64,000 bases of DNA from Mesorhizobium sp. YC-39 (GTDB lineage: Bacteria > Pseudomonadota > Alphaproteobacteria > Rhizobiales > Rhizobiaceae), in contig NZ_JAOWPS010000001.1 in NCBI RefSeq assembly GCF_025753795.1, positions 1,949,937-2,013,936 on the forward strand, written 5' to 3'. Shown here piece by piece: positions 43,222 through 51,942 of this stretch. The notes below the pieces were generated by a model, which worked only from the letters and a program-made list of their open reading frames with translations, was not told where the DNA came from and made no database searches. The stretch's first letter is position 1. Every line of letters begins with the position of its first letter. The position numbers were made by a program, and so were the translations under genes.

Positions 43222-43283
43222 TTGCGAAAGATGCATAGCAGATGTGCATATTTGCGGTATCACCCTCAAAAGTTGTGATGAGG

Positions 43284-43309
43284 AAGAAAACCCTCTGCCT
43301 TGGGCAGAG
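43284..43309 (-). terminator. Rho-independent terminator of the lacI-type gene and Frc-like operon
   Basis: Arms CTCTGCC (43293-43299) and GGCAGAG (43303-43309) enclose a three-base loop, followed on the minus strand by GGTTTTCTT. It begins three bases after the regulator stop codon and separates the operon from the sRNA gene. Confidence 0.75.
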
Positions 43310-43311
43310 AC

Positions 43312-44334
43312 TCATTGCACCGGGACGTTTTCCCTAAAGATCAGGCGCGGTTCGATGAATTTTCGGGTCAGATAGGGCGCCGAGGACGCGATCGAGCCGA
43401 GCAGGCGAATGACCGATTGCTCGGCGATCAGCCGCGCATTCTGGTCGATGACGACATCAAGCAGGTCGTCGACGAGATAGCCGCGTGTTGCCCGCGTCAG
43501 GTCATGGCAGATGAATATCGGCTTTCTCTGCGGCCTGGCTTCCAGCAACGCCTTGGCCACGCCCGAGCGGCCGGCGCCGACGCAATAGATGCCGAGCAGC
43601 TCCGGCTCATTGTGCAGTGCCTGCATCGTCGCGGTGTAGCTGACTTCAGGCTCGTCATTGATCTCGACGGCGCTGGTGACGGTCAGATTGGGAAACTCCT
43701 CGCTCAGCACCGAGCGAAAGCCCATTTCGCGTTCCTCGTGCCCGCGATAGGAGCGCGAACCGACCACCATCGCCAGATGGCCCAGGCGCCCGCCCAGGAA
43801 GCGTCCCATCAACAAGGCAGCGGTGCGGCCCGCAACGCGGTTGTCGATGCCGACATAGGCCGATCGGGGCGCGCCGGGCACGTCGGACACCAAAGTGACG
43901 AGGCGGATGCCGGCCTCGACGATCTCGCGCAGGATGTTGCGGGTTCGCGGGTGATCGATCGCGATGACGCCGACGCCGTTCGCCCTAAGCGAGAGGTTTT
44001 CGACCGCGGCCTGCAATGCGCCTGGCGAAATGCCCGCGAGATTGTGGATCCGGCAGGAGGCGACCAGCGGCAGGCGCGCCGCATAGTCCTCGATGTGCCT
44101 TGCCAGATCCATCATGAAGGCGTTGGAACCGATCGGCAGGAAGAATTCGAGATGCGCCGGCCGCGAGGGCAGCGCCACCTGGTCGACGACCGGCAGGTAG
44201 CCGAGCTGCTTGGCAGCTTCCATCACGCGTTGCCGGTTGGCGGCGCTTGCGCCCGGCCGGTTGTTCAACACCCGGTCGACCGTCGCGGTCGACAGCCCGC
44301 AGCTTCTGGCTATATCCGAAACGGTGGCTTTCAT
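43312..44334 (-). CDS. LacI-family transcriptional regulator
   Basis: A 340-aa LacI regulator. The DNA-binding head (residues 3-55) reads VSDIARSCGLSTATVDRVLNNRPGASAANRQRVMEAA across two helices and hinge. A PBP1-type sugar-binding domain follows (GVIAIDHP, TLVSDVPG, YVGIDNRVAGRTAALLMGRFLGG). The VDRVLNNR form, not VSRVLN, is typical of the rhizobial TRX/FrcR-like group. It is the last gene of the ABC operon it probably controls. Start: ATG at 44334, with 44346 as alternative; both ribosome sites are weak. Confidence 0.9.
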   Translation of the reverse strand: MKATVSDIARSCGLSTATVDRVLNNRPGASAANRQRVMEAAKQLGYLPVVDQVALPSRPAHLEFFLPIGSNAFMMDLARHIEDYAARLPLVASCRIHNLAGISPGALQAAVENLSLRANGVGVIAIDHPRTRNILREIVEAGIRLVTLVSDVPGAPRSAYVGIDNRVAGRTAALLMGRFLGGRLGHLAMVVGSRSYRGHEEREMGFRSVLSEEFPNLTVTSAVEINDEPEVSYTATMQALHNEPELLGIYCVGAGRSGVAKALLEARPQRKPIFICHDLTRATRGYLVDDLLDVVIDQNARLIAEQSVIRLLGSIASSAPYLTRKFIEPRLIFRENVPVQ

Positions 44335-44402
44335 GGTTCCAGTCATAGGAGCGGATGCGATCCCGTGCCAGACATGCGGCTAGCCAGATCTGGTTGAGCT
44401 GA

Positions 44403-45197
44403 TCAGGCCCCCGAATGCTTGCCCTGGACGATGGCGTCGCGGATCTCTTTGTCGGACATGCCGGTGATGATCCGTTCGACCTCAGTGACGTTGGTCTTCT
44501 TCGGGTCGATGTCGTCGGCGACCACCTTGCCCCGGCGCATGACGACGATGCGGTCGACCACCTGGAAGACGTGATGGATGTTGTGGGCGATGAAGATACA
44601 GGAATGGCCCGAATCGCGGGCGCTGCGCACGAAGCTCAGCACGCCTTGCGTCTCGGCGACGCCGAGATTGTTGGTCGGCTCGTCGAGGATGATCAGGTCG
44701 CTGTCGAAATGCATGGCGCGCGCGATCGCCACCGCCTGCCGTTCACCGCCGGAAAGCGAGCCGATCGGCGTCGTCGGCGGGATGTTCTTCGAGATGCCGA
44801 CCTGTTTGAGCAGGTCGCGGGCGACCACGTTCATCGCCTCCTGATCCATCCGGTTGAGGAAGCGCGGCGGCTTGATCGGCTCGCGCCCGAGGAACAGATT
44901 GCGGGCGATCGACAGTTGCGTGACCAGCGCCGAGTCCTGGTAGATCGTCTCGATGCCATGGGCGATGGCGTCGCTGGTGCTGCGGAAGTTGACTTTCTTG
45001 CCGCGGATGAAGATGTCGCCGCTGGTCAGCGGAACCGCACCCGACAGCACCTTGATCAGCGTCGACTTACCCGCGCCATTGTCGCCGAGCAGCCCGACGA
45101 TCTCCCGTTCATTGACGTGGAAATTGGCGTCCACCAGCGCTTGTACGCGCCCGTAGGACTTGCGGATGTTTTCCATGCGGACAAGCGGTTCGGCCAT
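44403..45197 (-). CDS. Sugar ABC transporter ATPase (CUT2, single-domain, FrcA-like)
   Basis: A 264-aa ATPase with Walker A GLLGDNGAGKST, Q-loop IYQDSALV, signature LSGGERQA, Walker B LIILDEPTNNLG and switch region IAHNIHHVF. Unlike RbsA proteins it has a single ATPase domain, the layout of the FrcA fructose/mannose/ribose transporter of Sinorhizobium. It follows the permease gene by three bases. Substrate is probably a pentose or hexose, given the XylX-like gene at the head of the locus. Confidence 0.9.
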   Translation of the reverse strand: MAEPLVRMENIRKSYGRVQALVDANFHVNEREIVGLLGDNGAGKSTLIKVLSGAVPLTSGDIFIRGKKVNFRSTSDAIAHGIETIYQDSALVTQLSIARNLFLGREPIKPPRFLNRMDQEAMNVVARDLLKQVGISKNIPPTTPIGSLSGGERQAVAIARAMHFDSDLIILDEPTNNLGVAETQGVLSFVRSARDSGHSCIFIAHNIHHVFQVVDRIVVMRRGKVVADDIDPKKTNVTEVERIITGMSDKEIRDAIVQGKHSGA

Positions 45198-45200
45198 GGT

Positions 45201-46187
45201 TCACGTCCCTGCCTGATGCCGGCGTTCCAGCCATGAGTGGAGCGCCATCATGCCGAGGATGATGGCACCGATGAAGATGTTGTAGGCAAGGCCCGGCACG
45301 CCGATCAGCACGATGCCGTTGCGCATGACGCGCAGGATCAGGATGCCGAGCACGGTGCCGATGATGGTTCCGCGTCCGCCGGTCAGCGCGGTGCCGCCGA
45401 TCACCACCATGGCGATGACTTCGAGCTCGTAGCCGGTGCCGCTGTTGGGATTGGCCGCCGAGGTGCGCAGCGAGGAGATGACGCCGGCGAGTGAGGCCAT
45501 GATCGCCGACAGGATGAACAGGCCGATCTTGACGCCGCTGACATTGACGCCACGCGCCCTGGCCGCGTTTGGGTTGCCGCCCGCCGCCTGGATCCAGTTG
45601 CCGGTCCGGCTCTGCGTCAGCACGTAGCCGAGCGCGATTGCGGCTGCGATGAACCAGAACAGTGACATGTAGATGCGGAACGGTCCGATGAAGAAATCGC
45701 CGACCAGCGCCTCGGCGAGCCAGCTGCCTTCGGCGCTCCAGGTCCGCTGCGGGAAACCGTCGGTGACGAACAGGGCCGTGCCGCGCACCACCAGGAGCAT
45801 GCCGAGCGTCACCAGGAAGGACGGGATCTTGAGCTGTGTGACGAACCAGCCATTCACCAGCCCGATGAAGGCGGCGACGACCAGCGCGATGAGGAAGCCC
45901 ATTTCCAGCGATGTGACGCCGCTGTTGAACAGGGTCCACATCAAGACCGGCGAGAAACCGAACACCGATCCGACGGAGAGGTCGAATTCGCCCGACGTCA
46001 TCAGCAGCGTCATCGCTAGCGCGATCAGGCCGAGCTCTACCGTGAAGGCCAGCGTGTTCGAGATATTCTGCGGCGACAGGAAGCTGGGGTTGATGCTCCA
46101 GAAGACAGCGATCTCGACGACGAGCAGCACCAAAGGTCCGAACTCAGGCCTCGCGATCAGGCGTTGGATGAGGAAACGATTTTCCAC
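45201..46187 (-). CDS. Sugar ABC transporter permease (CUT2, FrcC-like)
   Basis: A 328-aa inner-membrane permease with about ten hydrophobic segments. Family signature MTSGEFDLSVGSVFGFSP and loop GGNPNAARARGVNVSGVKI are intact. The ATG at 46187 is downstream of a hairpin that separates it from the binding-protein gene. It pairs with the single-domain ATPase, so the exporter-like ABC core is presumably a permease dimer with two ATPase copies. Confidence 0.9.
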   Translation of the reverse strand: MENRFLIQRLIARPEFGPLVLLVVEIAVFWSINPSFLSPQNISNTLAFTVELGLIALAMTLLMTSGEFDLSVGSVFGFSPVLMWTLFNSGVTSLEMGFLIALVVAAFIGLVNGWFVTQLKIPSFLVTLGMLLVVRGTALFVTDGFPQRTWSAEGSWLAEALVGDFFIGPFRIYMSLFWFIAAAIALGYVLTQSRTGNWIQAAGGNPNAARARGVNVSGVKIGLFILSAIMASLAGVISSLRTSAANPNSGTGYELEVIAMVVIGGTALTGGRGTIIGTVLGILILRVMRNGIVLIGVPGLAYNIFIGAIILGMMALHSWLERRHQAGT

Positions 46188-46254
46188 CTTGGACCCACGA
46201 AAGGAATTGGCTGAGACCTGCGCCGCATCCGGCAGCCTCGGCGAAAGGAAAGGG

Positions 46255-46282
46255 AGTCGCGACCGCAGGTGCGATCGCGACT
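46255..46282 (-). terminator. Hairpin between binding-protein and permease genes of the Frc-like operon
   Basis: Perfect arms AGTCGCGA (46255-46262) and TCGCGACT (46275-46282) lie 14 bp downstream of the binding-protein stop. A C-rich rather than T-rich stretch follows. It is placed like the other post-binding-protein hairpins in this window. Confidence 0.65.
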
Positions 46283-46296
46283 GTTCTGACTGCGGA

Positions 46297-47229
46297 TTAT
46301 TTGCCGGCCAGGATCTTGTCGTAAATTTCGGCGGTGTCCTTTTCGTAGAGCGCGCCGGTGATCACGTTGAAGCCGGGCGGAATGCCGCTGGCGGCCATGT
46401 TGGCCAGCGAAAGCGCCACATAGCTGGTCGCCTGCGGATCCTGCCACTGCGCGGCGTTGACATAGCCGTTCAGCACTTCTTGGGTGGTGTCGAGCGAGTT
46501 GCCCCAGCCGACGACCGGGATTTCGCCCGGCTTGACGCCGACCTGGTCGAAGACCCGCTTGATCGAGCCGGTGACGAGGTCGCCGAGGCCGATGATCGCC
46601 TTGACCTTGGCCTTGTTGGCGGTGAGGTAATCGACCATGCGGTTGATTACTTCGGCCTGGTCGAGCGTCGCTTCGGTGATCTCGTAGGTGATGCCGAGGG
46701 GCTCGAAGACGCTCTTGATGCCTTCCTCTTCCTGAACGCCATAGGTGGCGCCGGGAATTTCGACCGGCATCCAGACGAAATCGCCCTTCTTCACCAGGCC
46801 CTTGTCGACCAGATACTGCGCCCAATGCTTGCCGAAGGTGACGTTGTCGCCGCCGACATAGGCGTTGAAGTCCGCCTTCGGATCCGGCGTGTTGAAGTTG
46901 ATGATCGGGATCTTGGCCGCGCGGGCTTCCTTGACGATCTCGACAAGGCTGCCCGGATCGGGGCTGGTAGTGACGATGCCGTCGGCCTTGGCCGATATCG
47001 CCGCGCGCACCGCCTCTTGCTGGGATGCCACGTCGCCATTGTGGAACGAGGTGTTGACGGTGTTGCCGGTGTCCGTCGCCCATTGCTTGGCGCCGGCGAG
47101 GAAATAGGTCCAGACCGGGTCGGCCGGGCCGCCATGCGAAATCCAGTAGAAGGTCTTGGCCTGCGCCGCCGCCGGAATGGCCAGCGCCATGATCAAGCCG
47201 AATACAAGTAATCGTAGTCTTGTCAGCAT
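46297..47229 (-). CDS. Sugar ABC transporter periplasmic binding protein (CUT2)
   Basis: A 310-aa secreted PBP1-type protein. The signal peptide is about residues 1-24 (ending AAAQA). The mature part has FYWISHGGPADPVWTYFLAG, VTTSPDPGSLVEIVKEAR, FNTPDPKAD and a C-terminal VVGWGNSLDTTQEV hinge. ATG at 47229 follows GGGAGGA. The 276-bp gap upstream (47230-47505) holds no gene; a weak palindrome ATCAG-N5-CTGAT at 47415-47429 might be a regulator site. Confidence 0.9.
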   Translation of the reverse strand: MLTRLRLLVFGLIMALAIPAAAQAKTFYWISHGGPADPVWTYFLAGAKQWATDTGNTVNTSFHNGDVASQQEAVRAAISAKADGIVTTSPDPGSLVEIVKEARAAKIPIINFNTPDPKADFNAYVGGDNVTFGKHWAQYLVDKGLVKKGDFVWMPVEIPGATYGVQEEEGIKSVFEPLGITYEITEATLDQAEVINRMVDYLTANKAKVKAIIGLGDLVTGSIKRVFDQVGVKPGEIPVVGWGNSLDTTQEVLNGYVNAAQWQDPQATSYVALSLANMAASGIPPGFNVITGALYEKDTAEIYDKILAGK

Positions 47230-47505
47230 TTGATTTCCTCCCATTTGAAAGTGACCTCCACATCGGGCGATCCGCGCAAAGCCCTGACCGTACCTCCTGT
47301 CATCGCCGATCCGGACGCCCCAAGAGCATTCCCTTTTTCAGTCGATGGCAAGCCTCCATCCACCAAAGGATGTCGACGTACGGCAAGGCGCCATCAGCAA
47401 TCCCATCAGATTGCATCAGTTTGGCTGATATTTTCCAGGCGGGCGGAGTCGATGCCTGAACGGCCTCGGACGCTCATCCCAAGGTTTGCCGCCCTGGCGC
47501 CGAAA

Positions 47506-48663
47506 CTAGATCAGGTCGGCCTTGGCGAGGTCTCGCATCAGATGGCTGGCGCCGTAGGTCCAGTGCGGGCAGTCGGGCGACAGACGCACCCGGTTGACCA
47601 GGGCGCCGAATTTCTCCGACGATATGGTGACGATGTCGCCGACCTTGTGCGTAAAGCCCTTGCCCTTTTCGCCGCGATCCTTCGACGGCACGAACATGGT
47701 GCCGAGATAGAGCGCCAGGCCGTCGGGATATTGGTGATGCGGCCCCATCGCGGCCGCGACCAGCTCTTCCGGTGAGCGGCTGATCTCCGCCATCGAACTG
47801 GCGCCTTCCAGCGAAAACCCATCCTCGCCTTCGACCTTCAGGCGCACGATGGCCTGCTTCACATCGTCGATGGAAAATGTCGCGTCGAACAGCCGGATGA
47901 ACGGGCCAAGTGCCGCCGAGGCATTGTTGTCCTTGGCCTTGCCGAGCAGCAGCGCCGAGCGTCCTTCGACGTCGCGCAGATTGACGTCGTTGCCGATTGT
48001 GGCGCCGACGATCCTGCCGCTGCTGGCGGCGATCATGGCGATCTCCGGCTCCGGATTGTTCCACGTCGAGACCGGATGCAGGCCGACATCGGCGCCGAAG
48101 CCGACCGACGCCATCGGCTGGCACTTGGTGAAGATCTCGGCATCCGGGCCGATGCCGACTTCCAGATATTGCGACCAGGCGCCGCGCGCGATCAGCTTGG
48201 CCTTGATCTCCATCGCCTCCGGCGAGCCCGGCTTGAGTTTCGACAGATCGTGGCCGATCAACCCGGCTATGTCGGCGCGAATGGCGTCCGCCTTCTCGGC
48301 CGAGCCGCGCGCCTGTTCCTCGATGACGCGCTCGAGCAGGGATACGACGAAGGTGACGCCCGACGCCTTCACCGCCTGCAGGTCGACCGGGGACAGCAGG
48401 TATGGCTGTGCTGCATCACGCGTGGCCTGGAAACTGTTGGCGGCGATCGCGTCAAGCGAGCCGACCGCTCTGCCCTTGGCCGAGCGCACATGCCCGGCAG
48501 GATCCGGCATCTCGCAGATGTCGCGTACGGTCGGAGCGGCGGTCGACGTGATGTCGAAGACCGTGCCGTCGCGCACCGTGACCACCAGCGGATGGGACAC
48601 ATCGCTCGTCCTGGCGCGGCCGATGAAAAGGCCCTCGGTGGGCAGGTGCGTCGGGTTGGTCAT
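47506..48663 (-). CDS. FAH-family 2-keto-3-deoxy-pentonate dehydratase (XylX-like)
   Basis: A 385-aa FAH-superfamily enzyme. Stretches GVTFVVSLLERVIEEQARG, WSQYLEVGIGPDAEIFTK, WNNPEPE, IGNDVNLRDVEGRSALLLGKAKDNNAS region and HHQYPDGLALYLGTMF closely follow Caulobacter XylX as I remember it, including length. XylX dehydrates 2-keto-3-deoxy-D-xylonate (and the L-arabinonate equivalent) to 2-oxoglutarate semialdehyde in the non-phosphorylative (Weimberg-type) pentose route. It heads the Frc-like sugar ABC operon. No dehydrogenase, lactonase or first dehydratase lies nearby, so those steps would be elsewhere. Confidence 0.85.
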   Translation of the reverse strand: MTNPTHLPTEGLFIGRARTSDVSHPLVVTVRDGTVFDITSTAAPTVRDICEMPDPAGHVRSAKGRAVGSLDAIAANSFQATRDAAQPYLLSPVDLQAVKASGVTFVVSLLERVIEEQARGSAEKADAIRADIAGLIGHDLSKLKPGSPEAMEIKAKLIARGAWSQYLEVGIGPDAEIFTKCQPMASVGFGADVGLHPVSTWNNPEPEIAMIAASSGRIVGATIGNDVNLRDVEGRSALLLGKAKDNNASAALGPFIRLFDATFSIDDVKQAIVRLKVEGEDGFSLEGASSMAEISRSPEELVAAAMGPHHQYPDGLALYLGTMFVPSKDRGEKGKGFTHKVGDIVTISSEKFGALVNRVRLSPDCPHWTYGASHLMRDLAKADLI

Positions 48664-48865
48664 GCCTTGAAATCCTCCATTGTCTCTTCCCGCCGCAACA
48701 GTCGTCTTGCCGATTATCGATCAAGACACTGGCGTTGTCGGCGGCGCGGCACTTTCAACAAATTCCTGCCAAAGGTCTATCCCGTCCTCAAGGCGAGCTT
48801 GGTTATTTGCGCGACTGGACCTCAATCGATTATGGCGTGCGCCAATGACGAAGCCGGAACGCATA

Positions 48866-49026
48866 TTTCAAAAGCATGAAATCGCTGGCCTCGCCGACTG
48901 GACGCGTTCGACAGGCTGGCCACAGCGACTTCCAGCGGGCCGCATGCCAAGCGCGTCGCGCCGTCCGCTCCATGTGGACTTGTAAAGCTGTTGCTGAATC
49001 AGCTTGACAGTTTCATGAATATGAAA
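48866..49026. promoter_or_regulatory. Two TTTCA-N6-TGAAA boxes in the gap before the polyamine-type transporter
   Basis: The 399-bp gap 48664-49062 between the divergent XylX-like and PotB-like genes has no gene. It holds TTTCA-N6-TGAAA at 48866-48881 and again at 49011-49026, the second 37 bp before the PotB-like start and next to TTGACA (49004-49009). They are candidate operators for the XRE-cupin regulator in the operon. Confidence 0.5.
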
Positions 49027-49062
49027 AAAGCTTAAGCAATTTCAAAATCGATCGGCCGTCCG

Positions 49063-49947
49063 ATGTCGACCTTCGCTGCAACCGAGCCGCCGCAATCCCG
49101 GACCTCGCCGGGTTTCCGGTTGGCCATGTTGCTGCCGGGCGCTCTTGTCACCTTCTTGCTGATCCTGTTCGCCCTCGGCCTCGTGCTCTTCCTCGCCTTT
49201 CGCGGCAATGACGGTTCGCTGCTGGGCAGCGGTTTTACGCTTGCAAACTTTGCCACGGTTCTAACCGATCCCCTGTACTGGACGGTGACACTGCGCTCGC
49301 TGGCCATTGCCGGCCTGGTGACGCTGGCAACGGTCGTCACCGCCTATCCCGTCGCCTACTATCTCGCCTTCCACGCCGGGCGGCGGCGCGGCCTGCTGCT
49401 GTTCCTGGTGACGCTGCCGTTCTGGACAAGCTACCTCTTGCGCGTCTTCGCCTGGAAGATCGTGCTGGCCTATAATGGCGTGCTGAACTCGGCGCTGATC
49501 GAAAGCGGCGTCTGGTCCGAGCCGACGCTCGCCTTCCTCAACACGCCGGCAGCCGTCGTCGTCACGCTCGCCCATGCCTATGCGCCGTTCGCCATCCTGC
49601 CGATCTATGTGGCGCTGGACACAATCCCGAAGTCGCTGCTCGAAGCCGCGTCCGATCTCGGTGCAAGACCCTTCACCTCCTTCCGCCGCGTCGTCCTGCC
49701 GAACTCGATGCCGGGCGTGCTGGCGGCAGCCCTCGTCGTCTTCGTGCCGACGGTCGGCGACTATGTCACGCCGGCGTTGGTCGGCGGCCCGGCCAGCACC
49801 ATGATCGGCACGCTGATCCAGGCCGAGTTCGGCAAGGCCAATGACTGGCCGTTCGGCGCCGCACTCTCCGTCGCCGTCATGCTGGTCATCCTTGCCGTGG
49901 TGCTGGTCGTGCGCTTCGCCGATCGCAGATTTGGCAGCCGGACATGA
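49063..49947 (+). CDS. Polyamine-type ABC transporter permease (PotB-like)
   Basis: A 294-aa inner-membrane permease. First helix MLLPGALVTFLLILFALGLVLFLAF; further helices at about 75, 110, 150, 205 and 265. The coupling loop IPKSLLEAASDLGARPFTSFRRVVLPNSMPG is split over residues about 193-222. Typical PotB/PotH architecture. It opens the operon permease-permease-binding protein-XRE-ATPase. The ribosome site before ATG 49063 is poor. Confidence 0.9.
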   Translation: MSTFAATEPPQSRTSPGFRLAMLLPGALVTFLLILFALGLVLFLAFRGNDGSLLGSGFTLANFATVLTDPLYWTVTLRSLAIAGLVTLATVVTAYPVAYYLAFHAGRRRGLLLFLVTLPFWTSYLLRVFAWKIVLAYNGVLNSALIESGVWSEPTLAFLNTPAAVVVTLAHAYAPFAILPIYVALDTIPKSLLEAASDLGARPFTSFRRVVLPNSMPGVLAAALVVFVPTVGDYVTPALVGGPASTMIGTLIQAEFGKANDWPFGAALSVAVMLVILAVVLVVRFADRRFGSRT

Positions 49948-50819
49948 GCGCGGCGCGCATGGACGCAAGGGGAGGCGGCCGCTGGCTCGGAGCCTACGTG
50001 CTTGCCTATCTGGTCTTCCTCTATCTGCCAGTGCTGCTCATTCCACTGTTTTCCTTCAACAACTCGATCCAGGCGGCGTTTCCGCTGCAAGGCTTTACGC
50101 TCGAATGGTACGGCACGCTGTTCGGCAATTCGGCGCTGTCGGGCGCGCTTGCCAATAGCTTGGTGATCGGGCTGATCGCCGCCACCGGCGCCACGCTCTG
50201 CGGCATCACCGTGTCCTACATGGATCTCTACGGCCGCTCGCCGTTGGCCGCCACGATCAGCGCCATCGCCCGGCTGCCGATCCTGATCCCCGGCGTCATC
50301 GTCGGCATATCGCTGCTGATCCTGGTCAATCTCATCGGCTTCGGGCCGTCACGCATCGCCATCGTGCTCGGCCACATATTGGTGGCGCTGCCGACGACGG
50401 TGGTGGTCATGCGCAGTCGCTTCGCCGTCATTCCGAAGACCATCCGCGAGGCAGCACTGGATCTCGGCGCGTCGGACTGGACGACATTCCGCCGCGTGAT
50501 GCTGCCGCTCAGCCTGCCGGCGATAGGTTCGGCCTTCATGCTGGCCTTCCTGACCTCCTTCGACGAATTCATCGTCGCCTTCTTCCTCGCCGGCACCGAG
50601 CCGACGCTGCCGCTCTATATCTGGAGCCAGTTGCGCTTCCCGAAATCGCTGCCGACCGTCATGGCGCTGGGCACCGCGATCCTCGCCGTGTCCTTCGTCA
50701 TCGCCGCATTCGCCGAGATCCTGCGTCATCGCGGGCTCGCCGCCCAGCGGCCGGCGCACGCCGATCTGCCCAAACCACAACAAACCGAGAGAGGAGAACT
50801 GCAATGGCATTCGACCTGA
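49944..50819 (+). CDS. Polyamine-type ABC transporter permease (PotC-like)
   Basis: A 291-aa inner-membrane permease with six hydrophobic segments and the loop IPKTIREAALDLGASDWTTFRRVMLPLSLP over about residues 169-198. The ATG overlaps the previous stop (ATGA). Its own last codons overlap the binding-protein gene by 16 nt, unusual for a secreted-protein gene and suggesting tight coupling. The C-terminal tail is hydrophilic. Confidence 0.9.
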   Translation: MSAARMDARGGGRWLGAYVLAYLVFLYLPVLLIPLFSFNNSIQAAFPLQGFTLEWYGTLFGNSALSGALANSLVIGLIAATGATLCGITVSYMDLYGRSPLAATISAIARLPILIPGVIVGISLLILVNLIGFGPSRIAIVLGHILVALPTTVVVMRSRFAVIPKTIREAALDLGASDWTTFRRVMLPLSLPAIGSAFMLAFLTSFDEFIVAFFLAGTEPTLPLYIWSQLRFPKSLPTVMALGTAILAVSFVIAAFAEILRHRGLAAQRPAHADLPKPQQTERGELQWHST

Positions 50820-51874
50820 AATCGATAACCGGGAATAAAGCCCGCGCTGGATTGGCTGCCCTGGCGCTGGGGCTATCGTCGACCGTGGCGTTCGCGGGCG
50901 ACAAGCTGCAATATTTCACCTGGTCGGGCTACGAACTGCCCGACTTCAACAAGAGCTTCCTCGCCGCACACCCCGATGGTGTCGAGGCCTCGATGTTCGG
51001 CGACGATGACGACGCCTTCACCAAGGTCAAGGCCGGCTTCCGCCCGGACGTCGCCCATCCCTGCTACGACAAGGTGGCGCGCTGGAACAAGGAAGGCCTG
51101 CTGCAGCCGATCGACACCAAGCGCATCAAGAACTGGGATTCGATCTTCCCCGTCTTCAAGAACCTGCCCGATTTGCAAGCCGGCGACGGCAAGGTCTGGA
51201 TGGTGCCGTGGGACTGGGGCAACACCTCGATCCTCTACCGCACCGATCTGGTGAAGAACCCGGAAGCCAGCTGGAACCTGCTCTGGGACAAGCAATATGC
51301 CGGCCGCATGGCAACCATCGACGCCGTGCACGACACGCCGGTGGTGGCGGCACTGCTGGCCGGCGTCAATCCGTTCGACATGACGCCCGAACAGATGGAC
51401 AAGGTGGCGGAAAAGCTGCGCGAGCAGCGCCCGCTGCTCTCGAACTATACCACCGACATGACCTCGGTCGAACAGGCGCTGGCCAGCGGCCAGCTGGTCG
51501 CCGCCATGACCTGGAATGCCTCGGCCACCTCGCTGAAGAAACAGGGCGTGCCGGTTGAGTTCATGAAGCCGAAGGAAGGCATGCTGACCTGGGCCTGCGG
51601 TTTCGTGATGCTGAAAGATGCCAAGAATGTCGACCTTGCCTATGACTTCATCAACAGCCGGCTGGAAACGGATTCAGGTAAATATTTGATCCAGGCCTAT
51701 GGCTATGGCAGCTCGACCAGTTCCGCCTTCGCCGCGGTGCCGAAGGAAGAGCTCGACAAGCTGCAACTGCCGTCCGATCCGGAAGTGATGCTGAAGACCA
51801 CCGTCTTCACCGGGCCGATGAAGCAGAATGACGAACTCGCCAAGATGTTCGAGAAGGTCAAGGCAGGCGGCTGA
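50804..51874 (+). CDS. Polyamine-type ABC transporter periplasmic binding protein (PotD/PotF-like)
   Basis: A 356-aa secreted binding protein. Signal peptide about residues 1-32 (SSTVAFAG). The mature start KLQYFTWSGYELPDFNKSF is the PotD/PotF pattern; VPWDWGNTSILYRTDL and TWACGFVML follow. Acidic and aromatic residues suit a cationic ligand, but putrescine, spermidine or another amine cannot be separated by eye. ATG at 50804 behind GAGAGGAGAA. A 15-bp-stem hairpin follows directly. Confidence 0.9.
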   Translation: MAFDLKSITGNKARAGLAALALGLSSTVAFAGDKLQYFTWSGYELPDFNKSFLAAHPDGVEASMFGDDDDAFTKVKAGFRPDVAHPCYDKVARWNKEGLLQPIDTKRIKNWDSIFPVFKNLPDLQAGDGKVWMVPWDWGNTSILYRTDLVKNPEASWNLLWDKQYAGRMATIDAVHDTPVVAALLAGVNPFDMTPEQMDKVAEKLREQRPLLSNYTTDMTSVEQALASGQLVAAMTWNASATSLKKQGVPVEFMKPKEGMLTWACGFVMLKDAKNVDLAYDFINSRLETDSGKYLIQAYGYGSSTSSAFAAVPKEELDKLQLPSDPEVMLKTTVFTGPMKQNDELAKMFEKVKAGG

Positions 51875-51881
51875 TTTTCCA

Positions 51882-51913
51882 CAGCGTCGCGCGGTCTCGA
51901 CCGCGCGACGCTG
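51882..51913 (+). terminator. Strong hairpin after the polyamine-type binding-protein gene
   Basis: Perfect 15-bp arms CAGCGTCGCGCGGTC (51882-51896) and GACCGCGCGACGCTG (51899-51913) enclose a two-base loop. The downstream sequence CTTGCAAAAAAGC is not a T-run, so mRNA 3'-end protection or partial attenuation before the regulator and ATPase genes is more likely than full termination. Confidence 0.75.
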
Positions 51914-51942
51914 CTTGCAAAAAAGCAAACGAGGTCGAACGG

